DNA of 64,000 bases from Robertkochia flava (GTDB lineage Bacteria > Bacteroidota > Bacteroidia > Flavobacteriales > Flavobacteriaceae). Below, piece by piece: positions 45,087 through 54,731 of the stretch. Location of the stretch: positions 930,001-994,000 of the forward strand of contig NZ_JAINZT010000002.1 in the NCBI RefSeq assembly GCF_020166515.1, read 5' to 3'. The position numbers and the translations under genes were made by a program. The first letter of the stretch is position 1. Each line of letters starts with the position of its first letter. The notes under the pieces are model-generated. The model had not been told where the DNA came from, did not search any database, and saw nothing but the letters and a program-made list of their open reading frames with translations.

Positions 45087-45365
45087 ATGGCACGTTCATT
45101 AAAAAAAGGACCTTACGTTCACTATAAATTAGAGAAGAAAGTTCAACAAAATGTTGAATCAGGTAAGAAGACCGTTATCAAAACCTGGAGCAGGGCGTCA
45201 ATGATCACCCCTGACTTTGTAGGGCAAACCATAGCGGTACATAATGGCCGTCAGTTCGTTCCTGTTTATGTAACAGAGAACATGGTAGGTCATAAATTAG
45301 GAGAATTTTCACCAACACGCTCGTTCCGAGGTCATGCTGGTGCAAAAAATAAAGGAAAAAAATAA
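45087..45365 (+). CDS. rpsS: 30S ribosomal protein S19
   Basis: S19 of 92 residues sits in the 30S head with S13. [18 protein letters not shown] and [24 protein letters not shown] are the conserved ends. It follows rplB by 11 nt and precedes rplV by 9 nt. Confidence 0.97.
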   Translation: MARSLKKGPYVHYKLEKKVQQNVESGKKTVIKTWSRASMITPDFVGQTIAVHNGRQFVPVYVTENMVGHKLGEFSPTRSFRGHAGAKNKGKK

Positions 45366-45374
45366 TAAGTAGCC

Positions 45375-45782
45375 ATGGGAGTTCGTAAAAGAGAAAAAGC
45401 AGAGCAAATAAAAGAGGCTAAGAAGAGCTTAGCATTTGCAAAGTTGAATAACTGCCCTACTTCTCCACGAAAAATGAGGTTGGTTGCCGACCTTGTACGC
45501 GGGGAGAAAGTTGAGAAGGCGCTTGCTATTTTGAAGTTTAGCCAAAAGGAGGCGTCTCGCCGTTTGGAGAAACTTGTTCTTTCAGCCATCGCCAACTGGC
45601 AGGCTAAGAACGAGGATGCCAGCCTTGAGGATGCAGATTTATTCATTAAGGAGATCCGTGTGGATGGCGGAAGTATGCTGAAGCGTCTTCGTCCTGCTCC
45701 GCAGGGTCGTGCACACCGAATTAGAAAACGTTCCAACCACGTTACTATCGTGCTTGGATCTAACAATAATACACAAAGCTAA
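45375..45782 (+). CDS. rplV: 50S ribosomal protein L22
   Basis: The 135-residue L22 lines the peptide exit tunnel with its beta hairpin. [20 protein letters not shown] and the hairpin with [25 protein letters not shown] are present. A basic N-terminal extension of about 20 residues ([18 protein letters not shown]) is longer than in Escherichia coli. Confidence 0.97.
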   Translation: MGVRKREKAEQIKEAKKSLAFAKLNNCPTSPRKMRLVADLVRGEKVEKALAILKFSQKEASRRLEKLVLSAIANWQAKNEDASLEDADLFIKEIRVDGGSMLKRLRPAPQGRAHRIRKRSNHVTIVLGSNNNTQS

Positions 45783-45795
45783 TTAGATAGAGAGT

Positions 45796-46512
45796 ATGGG
45801 ACAAAAGACAAATCCAATCGGAAATCGCCTTGGTATCATCAGAGGATGGGAATCCAACTGGTACGGAGGTAACGACTATGGAGATAAGCTTGCTGAAGAC
45901 GACAAGATCAGAAAGTATATCCATGCACGTCTTTCTAAAGCTAGTGTATCCAGGGTAATCATCGAGCGTACCCTGAAGCTTGTAACCGTTACTATCACCA
46001 CTGCCCGTCCCGGGATCATTATCGGGAAAGGCGGACAGGAGGTAGACAAGCTGAAGGAAGAGCTGAAGAAGATTACCGACAAGGAAGTTCAGATCAACAT
46101 CTTTGAGATCAAAAGACCGGAACTTGATGCTAATCTTGTTGCCTCCAGCATCGCACGTCAGATCGAGAATCGTATCTCGTACCGTCGTGCAATCAAAATG
46201 GCTATTGCTGCAGCAATGAGAATGAACGCCGAAGGTATCAAGATCATGATCTCAGGGCGTTTGAACGGTGCAGAAATGGCGCGTTCAGAAGCCTATAAGG
46301 ATGGTCGTATTCCATTGTCAACATTCAGAGCTGACATTGATTATGCGCTTGAAGAGGCTCACACTACCTATGGTAGATTGGGTATCAAGGTATGGATCAT
46401 GAAAGGTGAGGTTTACGGAAAGAGAGATCTTTCTCCTTTAACCGGAATGTCTAAGAAACAAGGTAAAGGCGGAGGAAACTCCGGAAGAGGTAAAGCTCGT
46501 CGCAGAAAGTAA
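45796..46512 (+). CDS. rpsC: 30S ribosomal protein S3
   Basis: S3 of 238 residues lies at the mRNA entry site. It has a KH type II domain ([20 protein letters not shown]) and the C-terminal S3 domain ([20 protein letters not shown]). A Gly/Lys/Arg-rich tail of about 20 residues follows ([19 protein letters not shown]). It is 13 nt after rplV. Confidence 0.98.
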   Translation: MGQKTNPIGNRLGIIRGWESNWYGGNDYGDKLAEDDKIRKYIHARLSKASVSRVIIERTLKLVTVTITTARPGIIIGKGGQEVDKLKEELKKITDKEVQINIFEIKRPELDANLVASSIARQIENRISYRRAIKMAIAAAMRMNAEGIKIMISGRLNGAEMARSEAYKDGRIPLSTFRADIDYALEEAHTTYGRLGIKVWIMKGEVYGKRDLSPLTGMSKKQGKGGGNSGRGKARRRK

Positions 46513-46531
46513 TTTTTTAAAGTAAAAGAAA

Positions 46532-46951
46532 ATGTTACAGCCTAAAAGAACAAAATACCGTAAGCAGCAAAAAGGCCGGATGAAAGGCGTTTCTCAAAGA
46601 GGACACCAGCTTTCAAACGGAATGTTCGGGATCAAGTCTATGGATTCGAAGTTTATCACTGCGCGTCAGATCGAAGCAGCTCGTGTGGCTGCGACCCGTT
46701 ACATGAAAAGGGAAGGTCAGCTTTGGATCAAAATATTCCCGGATAAGCCGATTACCAAAAAGCCTTTGGAAGTGCGTATGGGTAAAGGTAAAGGTGCCCC
46801 AGAATATTGGGCAGCTATTGTAAAACCAGGTCGAATCATGTTTGAAGTAGGTGGAGTGCCTATGGACGTAGCTAAAGAAGCGCTTCGTCTGGCGGCTCAG
46901 AAACTGCCTGTAAGAACCAAATTCGTTGTAGCCAGGGATTATTCCGCTTAA
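46532..46951 (+). CDS. rplP: 50S ribosomal protein L16
   Basis: L16 of 139 residues binds near the A-site finger of 23S rRNA and helps tRNA accommodation. [19 protein letters not shown] and the Lys/Arg-rich [22 protein letters not shown] segments are characteristic. It follows rpsC by 19 nt. Confidence 0.97.
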   Translation: MLQPKRTKYRKQQKGRMKGVSQRGHQLSNGMFGIKSMDSKFITARQIEAARVAATRYMKREGQLWIKIFPDKPITKKPLEVRMGKGKGAPEYWAAIVKPGRIMFEVGGVPMDVAKEALRLAAQKLPVRTKFVVARDYSA

Positions 46952-46972
46952 TTTATTAAGACTAAGAAGATC

Positions 46973-47164
46973 ATGAAACAATCAGAGATAAGAGAATTGT
47001 CTACTGCTGAGCTACAAGAAAAGCTTGGTGTTATTAAGAAACAATATGCAGATTTAAAACTGGCTCATGCCATTCAGCCTTTGGAAAACCCGATTCAACT
47101 GCGTACAACCAGAAGAACCGTAGCCCGTTTGGCAACTGAGCTTACTAAAAGAGAATTACAATAA
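46973..47164 (+). CDS. rpmC: 50S ribosomal protein L29
   Basis: This 63-residue two-helix protein (MKQSEIRELSTAELQEKLG, ending ARLATELTKRELQ) lies next to L23 at the tunnel exit. The gene follows rplP by 21 nt. Confidence 0.95.
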   Translation: MKQSEIRELSTAELQEKLGVIKKQYADLKLAHAIQPLENPIQLRTTRRTVARLATELTKRELQ

Positions 47165-47181
47165 TTCGATTCTGCTAAGAG

Positions 47182-47439
47182 ATGGAAAATAGAAACTTAA
47201 GAAAAGAAAGAATAGGGGTAGTTACCAGTAACAAAATGCAGAAATCGATTGTGGTTTCTGAAGTGAAGCGTGTAAAGCACCCTATGTACGGTAAGTTCGT
47301 GTTGAAGACTAAGAAATATGTCGCACACGACGAAAAAGGAGATTGCAATATTGGTGATACCGTTCGGATTATGGAAACACGTCCGATGAGTAAGACCAAA
47401 TGTTGGAGACTAGTTGAAATCATTGAAAGAGCTAAATAA
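47182..47439 (+). CDS. rpsQ: 30S ribosomal protein S17
   Basis: The 85-residue OB-fold S17 binds the 5' domain of 16S r[32 protein letters not shown] and [26 protein letters not shown] are conserved. It is 17 nt after rpmC and 2 nt before rplN. Confidence 0.97.
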   Translation: MENRNLRKERIGVVTSNKMQKSIVVSEVKRVKHPMYGKFVLKTKKYVAHDEKGDCNIGDTVRIMETRPMSKTKCWRLVEIIERAK

Positions 47440-47441
47440 TT

Positions 47442-47810
47442 ATGGTACAACAGGAATCTAGATTAAAAGTAGCAGACAACACCGGGGCCAAAGAGGTTTT
47501 GACCATCCGTGTGTTAGGAGGTACTAAGAAAAGATATGCCTCTGTAGGTGACAAGATCGTTGTTACCGTAAAGGATGCCACTCCTAACGGGAACGTTAAG
47601 AAGGGTCAGGTATCTACTGCAGTAGTAGTTCGTACCAAGAAGGAAGTCAGACGACCTGACGGCTCTTACATTCGTTTCGACGATAATGCTTGTGTACTTC
47701 TGAACGCTACCGGTGAAATGCGCGGAACCCGTGTATTCGGACCAGTAGCCAGGGAACTACGTGATAAGCAGTTTATGAAAATTGTATCATTAGCGCCAGA
47801 GGTGCTTTAA
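47442..47810 (+). CDS. rplN: 50S ribosomal protein L14
   Basis: L14 of 122 residues forms an inter-subunit bridge. [27 protein letters not shown] and [18 protein letters not shown] are family signatures. Only two bases separate it from the rpsQ stop, so initiation likely depends on termination upstream. Confidence 0.98.
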   Translation: MVQQESRLKVADNTGAKEVLTIRVLGGTKKRYASVGDKIVVTVKDATPNGNVKKGQVSTAVVVRTKKEVRRPDGSYIRFDDNACVLLNATGEMRGTRVFGPVARELRDKQFMKIVSLAPEVL

Positions 47811-47825
47811 TACATTGTAGAAGAA

Positions 47826-48140
47826 ATGACAAAGCTAAAAATAAAATCAGGAGATACTGTAAGAGTGATTGCCGGGGAGCACAAAGGTGCAGAAGGCAGT
47901 GTTCTTAAAGTAGATCGTGAAAAGAACAAAGCGATCGTTGAGGGAGTGAATATGGTTTCCAAGCATGAGAAGCCCAGCGCTAAAAACCCTCAGGGAGGAA
48001 TCGTAAAGAAAGAAGCCCTTATCCACATTTCCAACCTGTCGTTGATCGATCCTAAATCAGGAGAGGTTACCCGTGTAGGTTTTGAGGAAAGAGATGGGAA
48101 GAAGGTGAGATTTTCTAAAAAATCTAATGAAGTAATTTAG
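47826..48140 (+). CDS. rplX: 50S ribosomal protein L24
   Basis: The 104-residue L24 starts [42 protein letters not shown], a KOW domain. It is one of the first proteins to bind 23S rRNA in assembly. It follows rplN by 15 nt and precedes rplE by 2 nt. Confidence 0.97.
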   Translation: MTKLKIKSGDTVRVIAGEHKGAEGSVLKVDREKNKAIVEGVNMVSKHEKPSAKNPQGGIVKKEALIHISNLSLIDPKSGEVTRVGFEERDGKKVRFSKKSNEVI

Positions 48141-48142
48141 TT

Positions 48143-48694
48143 ATGGCTTACATTCCAAGATTAAAGCAAGAGTATAAAGAAAGAGTAATTTCTGCTCTTA
48201 CAGAAGAGTTTGGTTACAGCAACGTAATGCAGGTGCCAAAACTTAAAAAGATTGTTATTAGCCGTGGAGTTGGTGCCGCAGTAGCCGATAAGAAACTTAT
48301 CGATTACGCCGTGGATGAACTGTCTAGAATTTCTGGTCAGAAAGCGGTTTCTACTGTTTCTAAAAAGGACGTTGCATCGTTCAAACTTCGTAAGGGAATG
48401 CCTATCGGGGCAAAAGTAACCCTTAGAGGAGAGCGTATGTATGAATTCCTGGACAGACTCATTACTTCAGCTCTTCCACGTGTTAGAGATTTTAATGGGA
48501 TCAAGGCGAATGGTTTTGACGGACGCGGGAATTACAACCTGGGAGTAACCGAACAGATTATTTTCCCTGAGATCGATATCGACAAGGTAAACAAGGTAGC
48601 CGGTATGGATATTACCTTTGTAACCTCTGCTGAGACCGATAAGGAAGCGAAATCATTATTAAGCGAATTAGGATTACCTTTTAAAAAGAATTAA
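48143..48694 (+). CDS. rplE: 50S ribosomal protein L5
   Basis: L5 of 183 residues binds 5S rRNA and contacts P-site t[44 protein letters not shown] and the loop [30 protein letters not shown] are typical. Two bases separate it from rpsN. Confidence 0.98.
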   Translation: MAYIPRLKQEYKERVISALTEEFGYSNVMQVPKLKKIVISRGVGAAVADKKLIDYAVDELSRISGQKAVSTVSKKDVASFKLRKGMPIGAKVTLRGERMYEFLDRLITSALPRVRDFNGIKANGFDGRGNYNLGVTEQIIFPEIDIDKVNKVAGMDITFVTSAETDKEAKSLLSELGLPFKKN

Positions 48695-48696
48695 GT

Positions 48697-48966
48697 ATGG
48701 CTAAAGAATCAATGAAAGCCCGCGAGGTAAAAAGACAAAAATTGGTAGACAAGTATGCTGAGAAGCGCAAGGCTCTTAAGGAGGCTGGCGATTACGAAGC
48801 ACTGCAAAAACTGCCAAAGAATGCTTCTCCGGTACGTCTGCACAACCGTTGCAAACTCACCGGTAGGCCTAAAGGGTATATGCGTACTTTCGGTATTTCT
48901 CGTGTAATGTTCAGAGAAATGGCCAACAAGGGGTTAATTCCGGGAGTGAAAAAAGCAAGTTGGTAA
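48697..48966 (+). CDS. rpsN: 30S ribosomal protein S14, zinc-free type
   Basis: S14 of 89 residues belongs to the longer form without CxxC zinc motifs: there is one Cys, in [23 protein letters not shown]14 helps assemble the 30S head. It lies in the spc part between rplE and rpsH as usual. Confidence 0.97.
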   Translation: MAKESMKAREVKRQKLVDKYAEKRKALKEAGDYEALQKLPKNASPVRLHNRCKLTGRPKGYMRTFGISRVMFREMANKGLIPGVKKASW

Positions 48967-48987
48967 TAAGATTTAAAAGGATAAAAG

Positions 48988-49389
48988 ATGTATACAGATC
49001 CTATTTCAGATTATTTAACGAGAATTAGAAACGCGAACAGTGCAGGGCACCGCGTGGTTGAGATTCCGGCTTCAAACCTGAAGAAGGAGATCACTAAGAT
49101 CTTGTTCGATCAAGGATATATTCTGAGCTACAAGTTTGACGACGAGAGTTCGGCTCAGGGTGTTATCAAGATCGCGTTAAAATATGATAAAGTGACAAAA
49201 GAACCTGTGATCAAGAAGATCCAGCGTGTGAGTAAGCCAGGACTTCGTAAGTACAGCGGTAAGGATGAACTTCCCCGTGTATTGAACGGTCTGGGAATTG
49301 CCATCGTATCTACTTCTCACGGTGTAATGACCTCTAAGCAGGCCAAGACCGAGAATGTAGGTGGTGAAGTTTTATGTTACGTTTACTAA
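48988..49389 (+). CDS. rpsH: 30S ribosomal protein S8
   Basis: S8 of 133 residues binds the central domain of 16S rRNA. TDPISDYLTRIRNANSAGH and the C-terminal LGIAIVSTSHGVMTSKQAKTENVGGEVLCYVY are conserved. In Escherichia coli S8 represses the spc operon by binding near rplE; I saw no matching hairpin in the short spacers here. Confidence 0.98.
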   Translation: MYTDPISDYLTRIRNANSAGHRVVEIPASNLKKEITKILFDQGYILSYKFDDESSAQGVIKIALKYDKVTKEPVIKKIQRVSKPGLRKYSGKDELPRVLNGLGIAIVSTSHGVMTSKQAKTENVGGEVLCYVY

Positions 49390-49408
49390 AAATTAAAGAC
49401 AAGAAGAA

Positions 49409-49951
49409 ATGTCAAGAATAGGTAATAGTCCAATAGTGATTCCGGAAGGGGTTACTGTAGATATTAAAGACGGCGAAGTTACCGTTAAGGGAAAGCTGGG
49501 CGAGCTAAAGCAGCAGGTTCAGGATGTTACCGTTAAGGTAGAAGACGGACAGCTGATCTTAGAGCGCGACTCAGAGAAGAAAGATATTAAGTCTAAGCAC
49601 GGTCTTTACAGATCTTTGCTGAATAACATGATCGAAGGCGTTACTAACGGATTCACCAAATCACTGGAGCTCGTTGGAGTTGGTTACAGAGCCAGCAACC
49701 AGGGGCAAAAGCTGGATATCGCAATTGGTTTCTCTCACAATATCGTTATGGAGCTTGCTCCTGAGGTTAAAGTGGAGACCATTTCCGAGAAAGGTAAGAA
49801 TCCGATCGTAAAGCTTACTTCACATGACAAGCAACTGGTTGGTCAGGTGGCTGCTAAGATTCGCTCCTACCGTAAGCCTGAGCCTTACAAAGGAAAAGGT
49901 GTGAAGTTCGTTGGAGAGCAATTAAGAAGAAAAGCAGGTAAATCAGCTTAA
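49409..49951 (+). CDS. rplF: 50S ribosomal protein L6
   Basis: L6 of 180 residues has two similar alpha/beta domains and binds near the factor-binding site. [21 protein letters not shown], the second-domain [11 protein letters not shown] and the C-terminal [20 protein letters not shown] are present. It follows rpsH by 19 nt. Confidence 0.98.
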   Translation: MSRIGNSPIVIPEGVTVDIKDGEVTVKGKLGELKQQVQDVTVKVEDGQLILERDSEKKDIKSKHGLYRSLLNNMIEGVTNGFTKSLELVGVGYRASNQGQKLDIAIGFSHNIVMELAPEVKVETISEKGKNPIVKLTSHDKQLVGQVAAKIRSYRKPEPYKGKGVKFVGEQLRRKAGKSA

Positions 49952-49962
49952 TAAGTAGCATT

Positions 49963-50319
49963 ATGGCATTATCAAAGACTGAAAGAAGACAGAGAATTAA
50001 GAACAGGATCCGCAAGGTGGTTTCTGGAACAGAGACACGTCCAAGACTGGCTGTTTACAGAAGTAACAAAGAGATCTATGCGCAATTGATCGACGACCAG
50101 AACGGGAAGACCATTTTGGCCGCTTCATCAAGAGATAAAGAGATGAGTTCTGCTACCGGAACCAAGATCGAGATTGCTGCCCAGGTTGGGAAGACAATCG
50201 CAGAGAAGGCCCTTAAGGCTGGTATTGATACCATCACTTTTGACAGAGGTGGTTATCTGTATCACGGAAGAGTTAAATCATTGGCTGATGGAGCCAGAGA
50301 AGCAGGACTTAAATTCTAA
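49963..50319 (+). CDS. rplR: 50S ribosomal protein L18
   Basis: L18 of 118 residues binds 5S rRNA with L5. [31 protein letters not shown] and [26 protein letters not shown] are characteristic. It is 11 nt after rplF and 6 nt before rpsE. Confidence 0.97.
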   Translation: MALSKTERRQRIKNRIRKVVSGTETRPRLAVYRSNKEIYAQLIDDQNGKTILAASSRDKEMSSATGTKIEIAAQVGKTIAEKALKAGIDTITFDRGGYLYHGRVKSLADGAREAGLKF

Positions 50320-50325
50320 GAAATT

Positions 50326-50850
50326 ATGTATCAAGATTATAAGAACGTAGAATTAGTGAAGCCAGGAGGACTGGAGCTGAAAGATCGTCTGGTAGGAGTA
50401 CAACGGGTAACGAAGGTTACCAAGGGTGGTAGAGCCTTCGGATTTTCTGCCATTGTTGTTGTAGGAAACGAAGACGGTGTAGTAGGACACGGACTGGGTA
50501 AATCTAAAGAGGTAGCCGACGCGATTTCAAAGGCGGTGGAGGATGCCAAGAAGAACCTGGTACGTATTCCGTTGAATAAAGGAACCCTTCCTCACGAGCA
50601 AAAAGGGAAATACGGTGGAGCAAGAGTATATCTTCAGCCCGCTTCTCACGGTACGGGAGTTATCGCCGGTGGTGCGGTACGTGCGGTACTTGAAGCAGTT
50701 GGGGTACACGATGTACTTTCTAAATCTCAGGGGTCTTCCAACCCGCACAACGTGGTAAAAGCTACCTTTGACGCTTTACTGCAGCTGAGAGATGCGAAAA
50801 CAGTAGCAGCGCAACGCGGTATTTCTTTAGAGAAAGTTTTTAAAGGATAA
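50326..50850 (+). CDS. rpsE: 30S ribosomal protein S5
   Basis: S5 of 174 residues has the N-terminal double-stranded-RNA-like domain ([30 protein letters not shown]) and the C-terminal domain ([29 protein letters not shown]). It influences decoding accuracy. It is 6 nt after rplR and 12 nt before rpmD. Confidence 0.98.
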   Translation: MYQDYKNVELVKPGGLELKDRLVGVQRVTKVTKGGRAFGFSAIVVVGNEDGVVGHGLGKSKEVADAISKAVEDAKKNLVRIPLNKGTLPHEQKGKYGGARVYLQPASHGTGVIAGGAVRAVLEAVGVHDVLSKSQGSSNPHNVVKATFDALLQLRDAKTVAAQRGISLEKVFKG

Positions 50851-50862
50851 ATCAAGGATAAG

Positions 50863-51042
50863 ATGGGAAAGATTAAAGTTACACAGGTAAAGAGCAACAT
50901 CAAGCGACCTCAGAATCAAAAGAGAACGCTCGAGGCATTAGGTCTTAAGAAGATCGGCCATGTAGTGGAACATGAGGCAACACCAAGTATCCTTGGTATG
51001 GTAAAGAAAGTTGAACATTTAGTTTCTGTAGAAGAAGCTTAA
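50863..51042 (+). CDS. rpmD: 50S ribosomal protein L30
   Basis: A 59-residue protein starts at the ATG at 50863: M-G-K-I-K-V-T-Q-V-K-S-N-I-K-R-P and so on, ending VSVEEA. LEALGLKKIGHVVEHEATPSILGMVKKVEHLV matches L30. The gene is exactly where L30 is expected, between rpsE and rplO, with spacers of 12 and 13 nt. It is short and easily missed. Confidence 0.96.
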   Translation: MGKIKVTQVKSNIKRPQNQKRTLEALGLKKIGHVVEHEATPSILGMVKKVEHLVSVEEA

Positions 51043-51055
51043 TAACAATACAGTT

Positions 51056-51508
51056 ATGAATTTAAGTAACTTACAACCTGCTGAAGGTTCAGTTCACAAA
51101 GACGGTAAGAGAGTAGGTAGAGGAGAAGGTTCAGGAAAAGGCGGAACAGCCACCCGTGGACATAAGGGAGCTAAGTCCCGTTCCGGTTACTCTAAGAAAA
51201 TCGGATTTGAAGGTGGGCAAATGCCACTTCAGAGAAGAGTACCTAAGTTTGGTTTCAAAAATATCAACAGAAAGGAGTATGTTGGTATCAATCTTAATAA
51301 GTTACAGGAATTGGTTGATAAAGGTGTTGTGAAAGACACTGTAGATTTAGATATATTAGTGGCCAACAAACTGGCCGGTTCCAATGATCTTGTAAAGATC
51401 CTTGGTGGCGGAGAGCTAAAATCTAAATTAAAAGTTTCTGTACATAAATTTACTGCCAGTGCCCAGGCTGCTATTGAAGCTGCCGGAGGTGAAGCAGTAA
51501 GTTTATAA
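51056..51508 (+). CDS. rplO: 50S ribosomal protein L15
   Basis: L15 of 150 residues has the Gly/Lys-rich N-terminal arm (KRVGRGEGSGKGGTATRGHKGAKSRSGYS) that threads into 23S rRNA and a globular C-terminal half (KVSVHKFTASAQAAIEAAGGEAV). It follows rpmD by 13 nt and precedes secY by 23 nt. Confidence 0.97.
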   Translation: MNLSNLQPAEGSVHKDGKRVGRGEGSGKGGTATRGHKGAKSRSGYSKKIGFEGGQMPLQRRVPKFGFKNINRKEYVGINLNKLQELVDKGVVKDTVDLDILVANKLAGSNDLVKILGGGELKSKLKVSVHKFTASAQAAIEAAGGEAVSL

Positions 51509-51531
51509 CCCAAACCCAACCAAAAGTAACC

Positions 51532-52893
51532 ATGAAGAAGTTTATTGAGACACTTAGCAATATCTGGAAGATCGAAGAATTGAAGGGGAGAATCCTCGTG
51601 ACCATCGGACTGCTGTTGGTGTACCGTTTTGGTGCGCAGGTAGTGCTTCCAGGTATTGATACGCAGCAATTGGCTGAATTAACAAGCAGAACAGATGGCG
51701 GAGGTTTATTAGGAATCCTTAATGCATTTACAGGAGGGGCGTTTGCAAACGCTTCTGTTTTTGCCTTGGGAATCATGCCATATATCTCAGCCTCTATTGT
51801 GGTTCAGTTAATGGGGCTGGCCATTCCCTACCTTCAGAAATTACAGAAAGAAGGTGAAAGTGGCCGAAAAACCCTCAACCAGATTACCCGTTGGTTAACC
51901 ATTGGTATCTGTTTGGTGCAAGCGCCTGCTTATTTATATGGTCTGGGAGCCCTTGGGGTGCCGGACAGTGCTTTTATCCTTGGGAAAGGGCTGGATTTTA
52001 TGATCCCTGCCGTATTGATCCTGGTAACAGGAACGATCTTTGCCATGTGGCTGGGTGAGAAGATCACCGATAAAGGTATTGGGAATGGTATTTCCCTGTT
52101 GATTATGGTAGGTATCATTGCTACACTGCCTATTGCTTTTGCTCAGGAATTTGATTCTGTCGTTAACCGAAACAACGGTGGTCTCATCCTGATCCTGATC
52201 GAAGTGATTCTGTGGTTTGTAGTGATCCTGGCCAGTATCATGCTGGTTATGGCAACACGTCAGATCCCGGTACAGTACGCTCGAAGAACCGCCTCTGGGG
52301 GTTACGAGAAGAATGTGTTCGGATCGCGTCAGTATATTCCGCTGAAGCTGAATGCTTCCGGAGTAATGCCTATTATTTTCGCACAGGCTATTATGTTTGC
52401 CCCCGGGTATATTGGTACCATTGGTGCCTTGAAGGATACTGCAGCAGGACAATGGCTGCAGGTGAATTTCGGAAACGGATCCATGTTTGGATTCTGGTAT
52501 AATGTGGTGTTTGCATTGTTAATCATAGTATTTACGTATTTTTACACCGCAATTACAGTACCGACGAATAAAATGGCTGACGATCTGAAGCGTAGTGGTG
52601 GGTTTATTCCGGGTATCCGCCCAGGAAAAGAAACTGCTGACTACCTGGATAAGATCATGTCTTTGATAACTTTCCCAGGATCATTATTCCTGGCGGTTAT
52701 CGCTATATTCCCGGCGATCGTGGTTAACGTGATGGGTATTCAGCAAGGATGGGCTCTGTTTTACGGAGGTACTTCCCTGCTCATTATGGTGGGTGTGGCC
52801 ATTGATACCATGCAGCAGGTGAATTCGTACCTGTTGAACAGACACTACGATGGGTTGATGAAATCAGGTAAAAACAGAAAAGTTGTAGCGTAA
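51532..52893 (+). CDS. secY: Protein translocase subunit SecY
   Basis: The 453-residue membrane protein has about ten transmembrane helices and forms the Sec channel. The plug-region segment GGLLGILNAFTGGAFANASVFALGIMPYISASIVVQL is intact, and so is the cytoplasmic loop motif RKTLNQITRW. The C-terminal DTMQQVNSYLLNRHYDGLMKSGK is typical. It lies in the spc part after rplO and is followed by infA after 6 nt; adk and map, which follow secY in many bacteria, are absent here. Confidence 0.98.
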   Translation: MKKFIETLSNIWKIEELKGRILVTIGLLLVYRFGAQVVLPGIDTQQLAELTSRTDGGGLLGILNAFTGGAFANASVFALGIMPYISASIVVQLMGLAIPYLQKLQKEGESGRKTLNQITRWLTIGICLVQAPAYLYGLGALGVPDSAFILGKGLDFMIPAVLILVTGTIFAMWLGEKITDKGIGNGISLLIMVGIIATLPIAFAQEFDSVVNRNNGGLILILIEVILWFVVILASIMLVMATRQIPVQYARRTASGGYEKNVFGSRQYIPLKLNASGVMPIIFAQAIMFAPGYIGTIGALKDTAAGQWLQVNFGNGSMFGFWYNVVFALLIIVFTYFYTAITVPTNKMADDLKRSGGFIPGIRPGKETADYLDKIMSLITFPGSLFLAVIAIFPAIVVNVMGIQQGWALFYGGTSLLIMVGVAIDTMQQVNSYLLNRHYDGLMKSGKNRKVVA

Positions 52894-52899
52894 TTATTT

Positions 52900-53115
52900 A
52901 TGGCAAAACAACAAGCTATAGAACAGGACGGAACGATCATTGAGGCATTATCGAATGCAATGTTCCGGGTAGAATTGGAAAACGGGCACGTAGTAACAGC
53001 TCATATTTCCGGAAAAATGCGAATGCATTATATCAAATTACTTCCCGGCGATAAGGTAAAGCTCGAAATGAGTCCGTACGATCTAACAAAAGCAAGAATT
53101 ACTTATAGATATTAA
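52900..53115 (+). CDS. infA: Translation initiation factor IF-1
   Basis: This 71-residue S1-like OB-fold protein ([52 protein letters not shown]) blocks the A site during initiation. It lies between secY and rpmJ, as in most bacteria, 6 nt after secY. Confidence 0.98.
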   Translation: MAKQQAIEQDGTIIEALSNAMFRVELENGHVVTAHISGKMRMHYIKLLPGDKVKLEMSPYDLTKARITYRY

Positions 53116-53119
53116 AGAG

Positions 53120-53236
53120 ATGAAAGTAAGAGCATCACTAAAGAAAAGAAGTCCCGAGTGCAAAATCGTGCGTAGAAAAGGGAGGTTGTATGTAATTAAT
53201 AAAAAGAATCCTAGATTTAAACAAAGACAAGGATAA
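53120..53236 (+). CDS. rpmJ: 50S ribosomal protein L36, zinc-free form
   Basis: The 38-residue protein runs from the ATG at 53120 to TAA at 53234-53236. It begins [17 protein letters not shown] and ends N-P-R-F-K-Q-R-Q-G. Of the four zinc ligands of the C+ form (Cys11, Cys14, Cys27, His33) only Cys14 remains; the others are Ser, Asn and Phe. It should therefore work without zinc. It is 4 nt after infA and 3 nt before rpsM. Confidence 0.97.
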   Translation: MKVRASLKKRSPECKIVRRKGRLYVINKKNPRFKQRQG

Positions 53237-53239
53237 GTT

Positions 53240-53614
53240 ATGGCTAGAATCGCAGGAGTAGACTTACCAAAGCAAAAGAGAGGAGTTATTGGATTAACTT
53301 ACATCTTTGGTATAGGTAAAAGTAGAGCTAAAGAGATCTTAGAGAGAGCTCAGGTTAGCGAAGACACTAAGGTAGCTGACTGGGCAGACGAAGAGATCGC
53401 TCGTATTCGCGAGGCTGTTTCTCAATTCACTATTGAAGGAGAGCTTCGTTCGGAGGTTCAATTAAACATCAAGCGTTTAATGGACATCGGTTGTCAGAGA
53501 GGGATTCGTCACAGAGCCGGACTTCCACTTAGAGGTCAGCGCACTAAGAATAACTCGAGAACTAGAAAAGGTAAAAGAAAAACTGTTGCTAACAAGAAAA
53601 AGGCAACTAAATAA
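53240..53614 (+). CDS. rpsM: 30S ribosomal protein S13
   Basis: S13 of 124 residues sits at the top of the 30S head and contacts the P-site tRNA with its basic tail. [33 protein letters not shown] and [27 protein letters not shown] are the signatures. It starts the alpha part of the cluster. Confidence 0.98.
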   Translation: MARIAGVDLPKQKRGVIGLTYIFGIGKSRAKEILERAQVSEDTKVADWADEEIARIREAVSQFTIEGELRSEVQLNIKRLMDIGCQRGIRHRAGLPLRGQRTKNNSRTRKGKRKTVANKKKATK

Positions 53615-53628
53615 TACGTAGCTTAGTT

Positions 53629-54021
53629 ATGGCAAAGTCAAATGCAAAAACTACTAGAAAGCGTAAAGTAGTAGTAGAGTCTGTAGGTGAAGCTCATGTT
53701 GCTGCATCGTTTAACAATGTGATTATCTCCCTGACCAACAAGAAGGGAGATGTAATCTCATGGTCGTCTGCAGGGAAAATGGGGTTCAGAGGTTCTAAGA
53801 AAAATACTCCTTACGCTGCTCAGGTAGCCGCTGAAGATGCTGCGAAAGTAGCTCACGAAGCTGGACTTAGAAAAGTGAAGGTGTACGTAAAAGGTCCTGG
53901 TTCAGGTAGAGAGTCCGCCATCAGGTCTATCCACAATGCCGGTATTGAGGTAACAGAAATTATTGACGTTACTCCGCTACCACACAACGGATGTCGTCCT
54001 CCTAAAAGAAGAAGAGTTTAA
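53629..54021 (+). CDS. rpsK: 30S ribosomal protein S11
   Basis: S11 of 130 residues lies on the platform near the E site. [46 protein letters not shown] and the end [18 protein letters not shown] are conserved. The 83 nt after its stop are non-coding and can fold (see the rpsD leader). Confidence 0.98.
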   Translation: MAKSNAKTTRKRKVVVESVGEAHVAASFNNVIISLTNKKGDVISWSSAGKMGFRGSKKNTPYAAQVAAEDAAKVAHEAGLRKVKVYVKGPGSGRESAIRSIHNAGIEVTEIIDVTPLPHNGCRPPKRRRV

Positions 54022-54036
54022 TTAATTAATGTTTTC

Positions 54037-54089
54037 AGAAGGTTTTATATGATTATCGAAGGATAAGCCTTAATTCATAATCACCTTCT
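54037..54089 (+). promoter_or_regulatory. Three-tier hairpin in the rpsK-rpsD spacer, candidate S4 regulatory element
   Basis: AGAAGGT (54037-54043) pairs with ACCTTCT (54083-54089), GATTAT (54051-54056) stacks with ATAATC (54077-54082), and AAGG (54059-54062) pairs with CCTT (54068-54071). The two outer right arms are contiguous; the left side has a 7-nt bulge. It ends 15 nt before the rpsD ATG and is the longest spacer within the spc-alpha part. S4 represses rpsD in other bacteria by binding such leaders; the role here is inferred. Confidence 0.45.
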
Positions 54090-54104
54090 AAATAGAATTA
54101 AAAC

Positions 54105-54710
54105 ATGGCAAGATATACAGGTCCAAAAACAAAGATTGCCCGTAAATTCGGAGAAGCAATTTTCGGTGATGATAAATCATTTGAAAAAAGAAATTACCCT
54201 CCGGGGCAACACGGTAACAACCGTAGAAGAGGTAAAAAATCAGAATACGCTATCCAGTTAATGGAGAAGCAAAAGGCGAAGTATACCTATGGTATTCTTG
54301 AGCGTCAATTCCGCAACCTATTTGAAAAGGCCAACCGCAAGAAAGGCGTTACCGGTGAGGTATTGCTTCAGCTTTGTGAGTCGCGTCTTGACAATGTTGT
54401 TTACAGAATGGGTGTAGCTCCTTCCAGAAGAGCTGCCCGTCAATTGGTGTCTCACCGTCATATCACTGTAAACGGAGAGGTGGTAAATATTCCGTCTTAT
54501 TCATTGAAGCCTGGTGATGTTGTTGGAGTAAGAGAAAAGTCGAAATCCCTGGAGGCGATCGAAAGATCACTTTCAAACCACAGTAATGTTTACGAGTGGA
54601 TCAGCTGGAACAACGAAAAGAAGGAAGGTACTTTTGTAAGTGCTCCTGAGCGTATCCAGATCCCGGAAAACATTAAAGAGCAATTAATCGTCGAGTTATA
54701 CTCTAAATAA
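54105..54710 (+). CDS. rpsD: 30S ribosomal protein S4
   Basis: S4 of 201 residues is a primary 16S rRNA binder. It starts [20 protein letters not shown], without zinc cysteines, and has the S4 RNA-binding domain ([31 protein letters not shown]). The gene sits between rpsK and rpoA as usual, with a foldable leader before it. In other bacteria S4 is the autogenous repressor of its operon. Confidence 0.98.
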   Translation: MARYTGPKTKIARKFGEAIFGDDKSFEKRNYPPGQHGNNRRRGKKSEYAIQLMEKQKAKYTYGILERQFRNLFEKANRKKGVTGEVLLQLCESRLDNVVYRMGVAPSRRAARQLVSHRHITVNGEVVNIPSYSLKPGDVVGVREKSKSLEAIERSLSNHSNVYEWISWNNEKKEGTFVSAPERIQIPENIKEQLIVELYSK

Positions 54711-54731
54711 TAATTAGACAGCAGTCGTACT

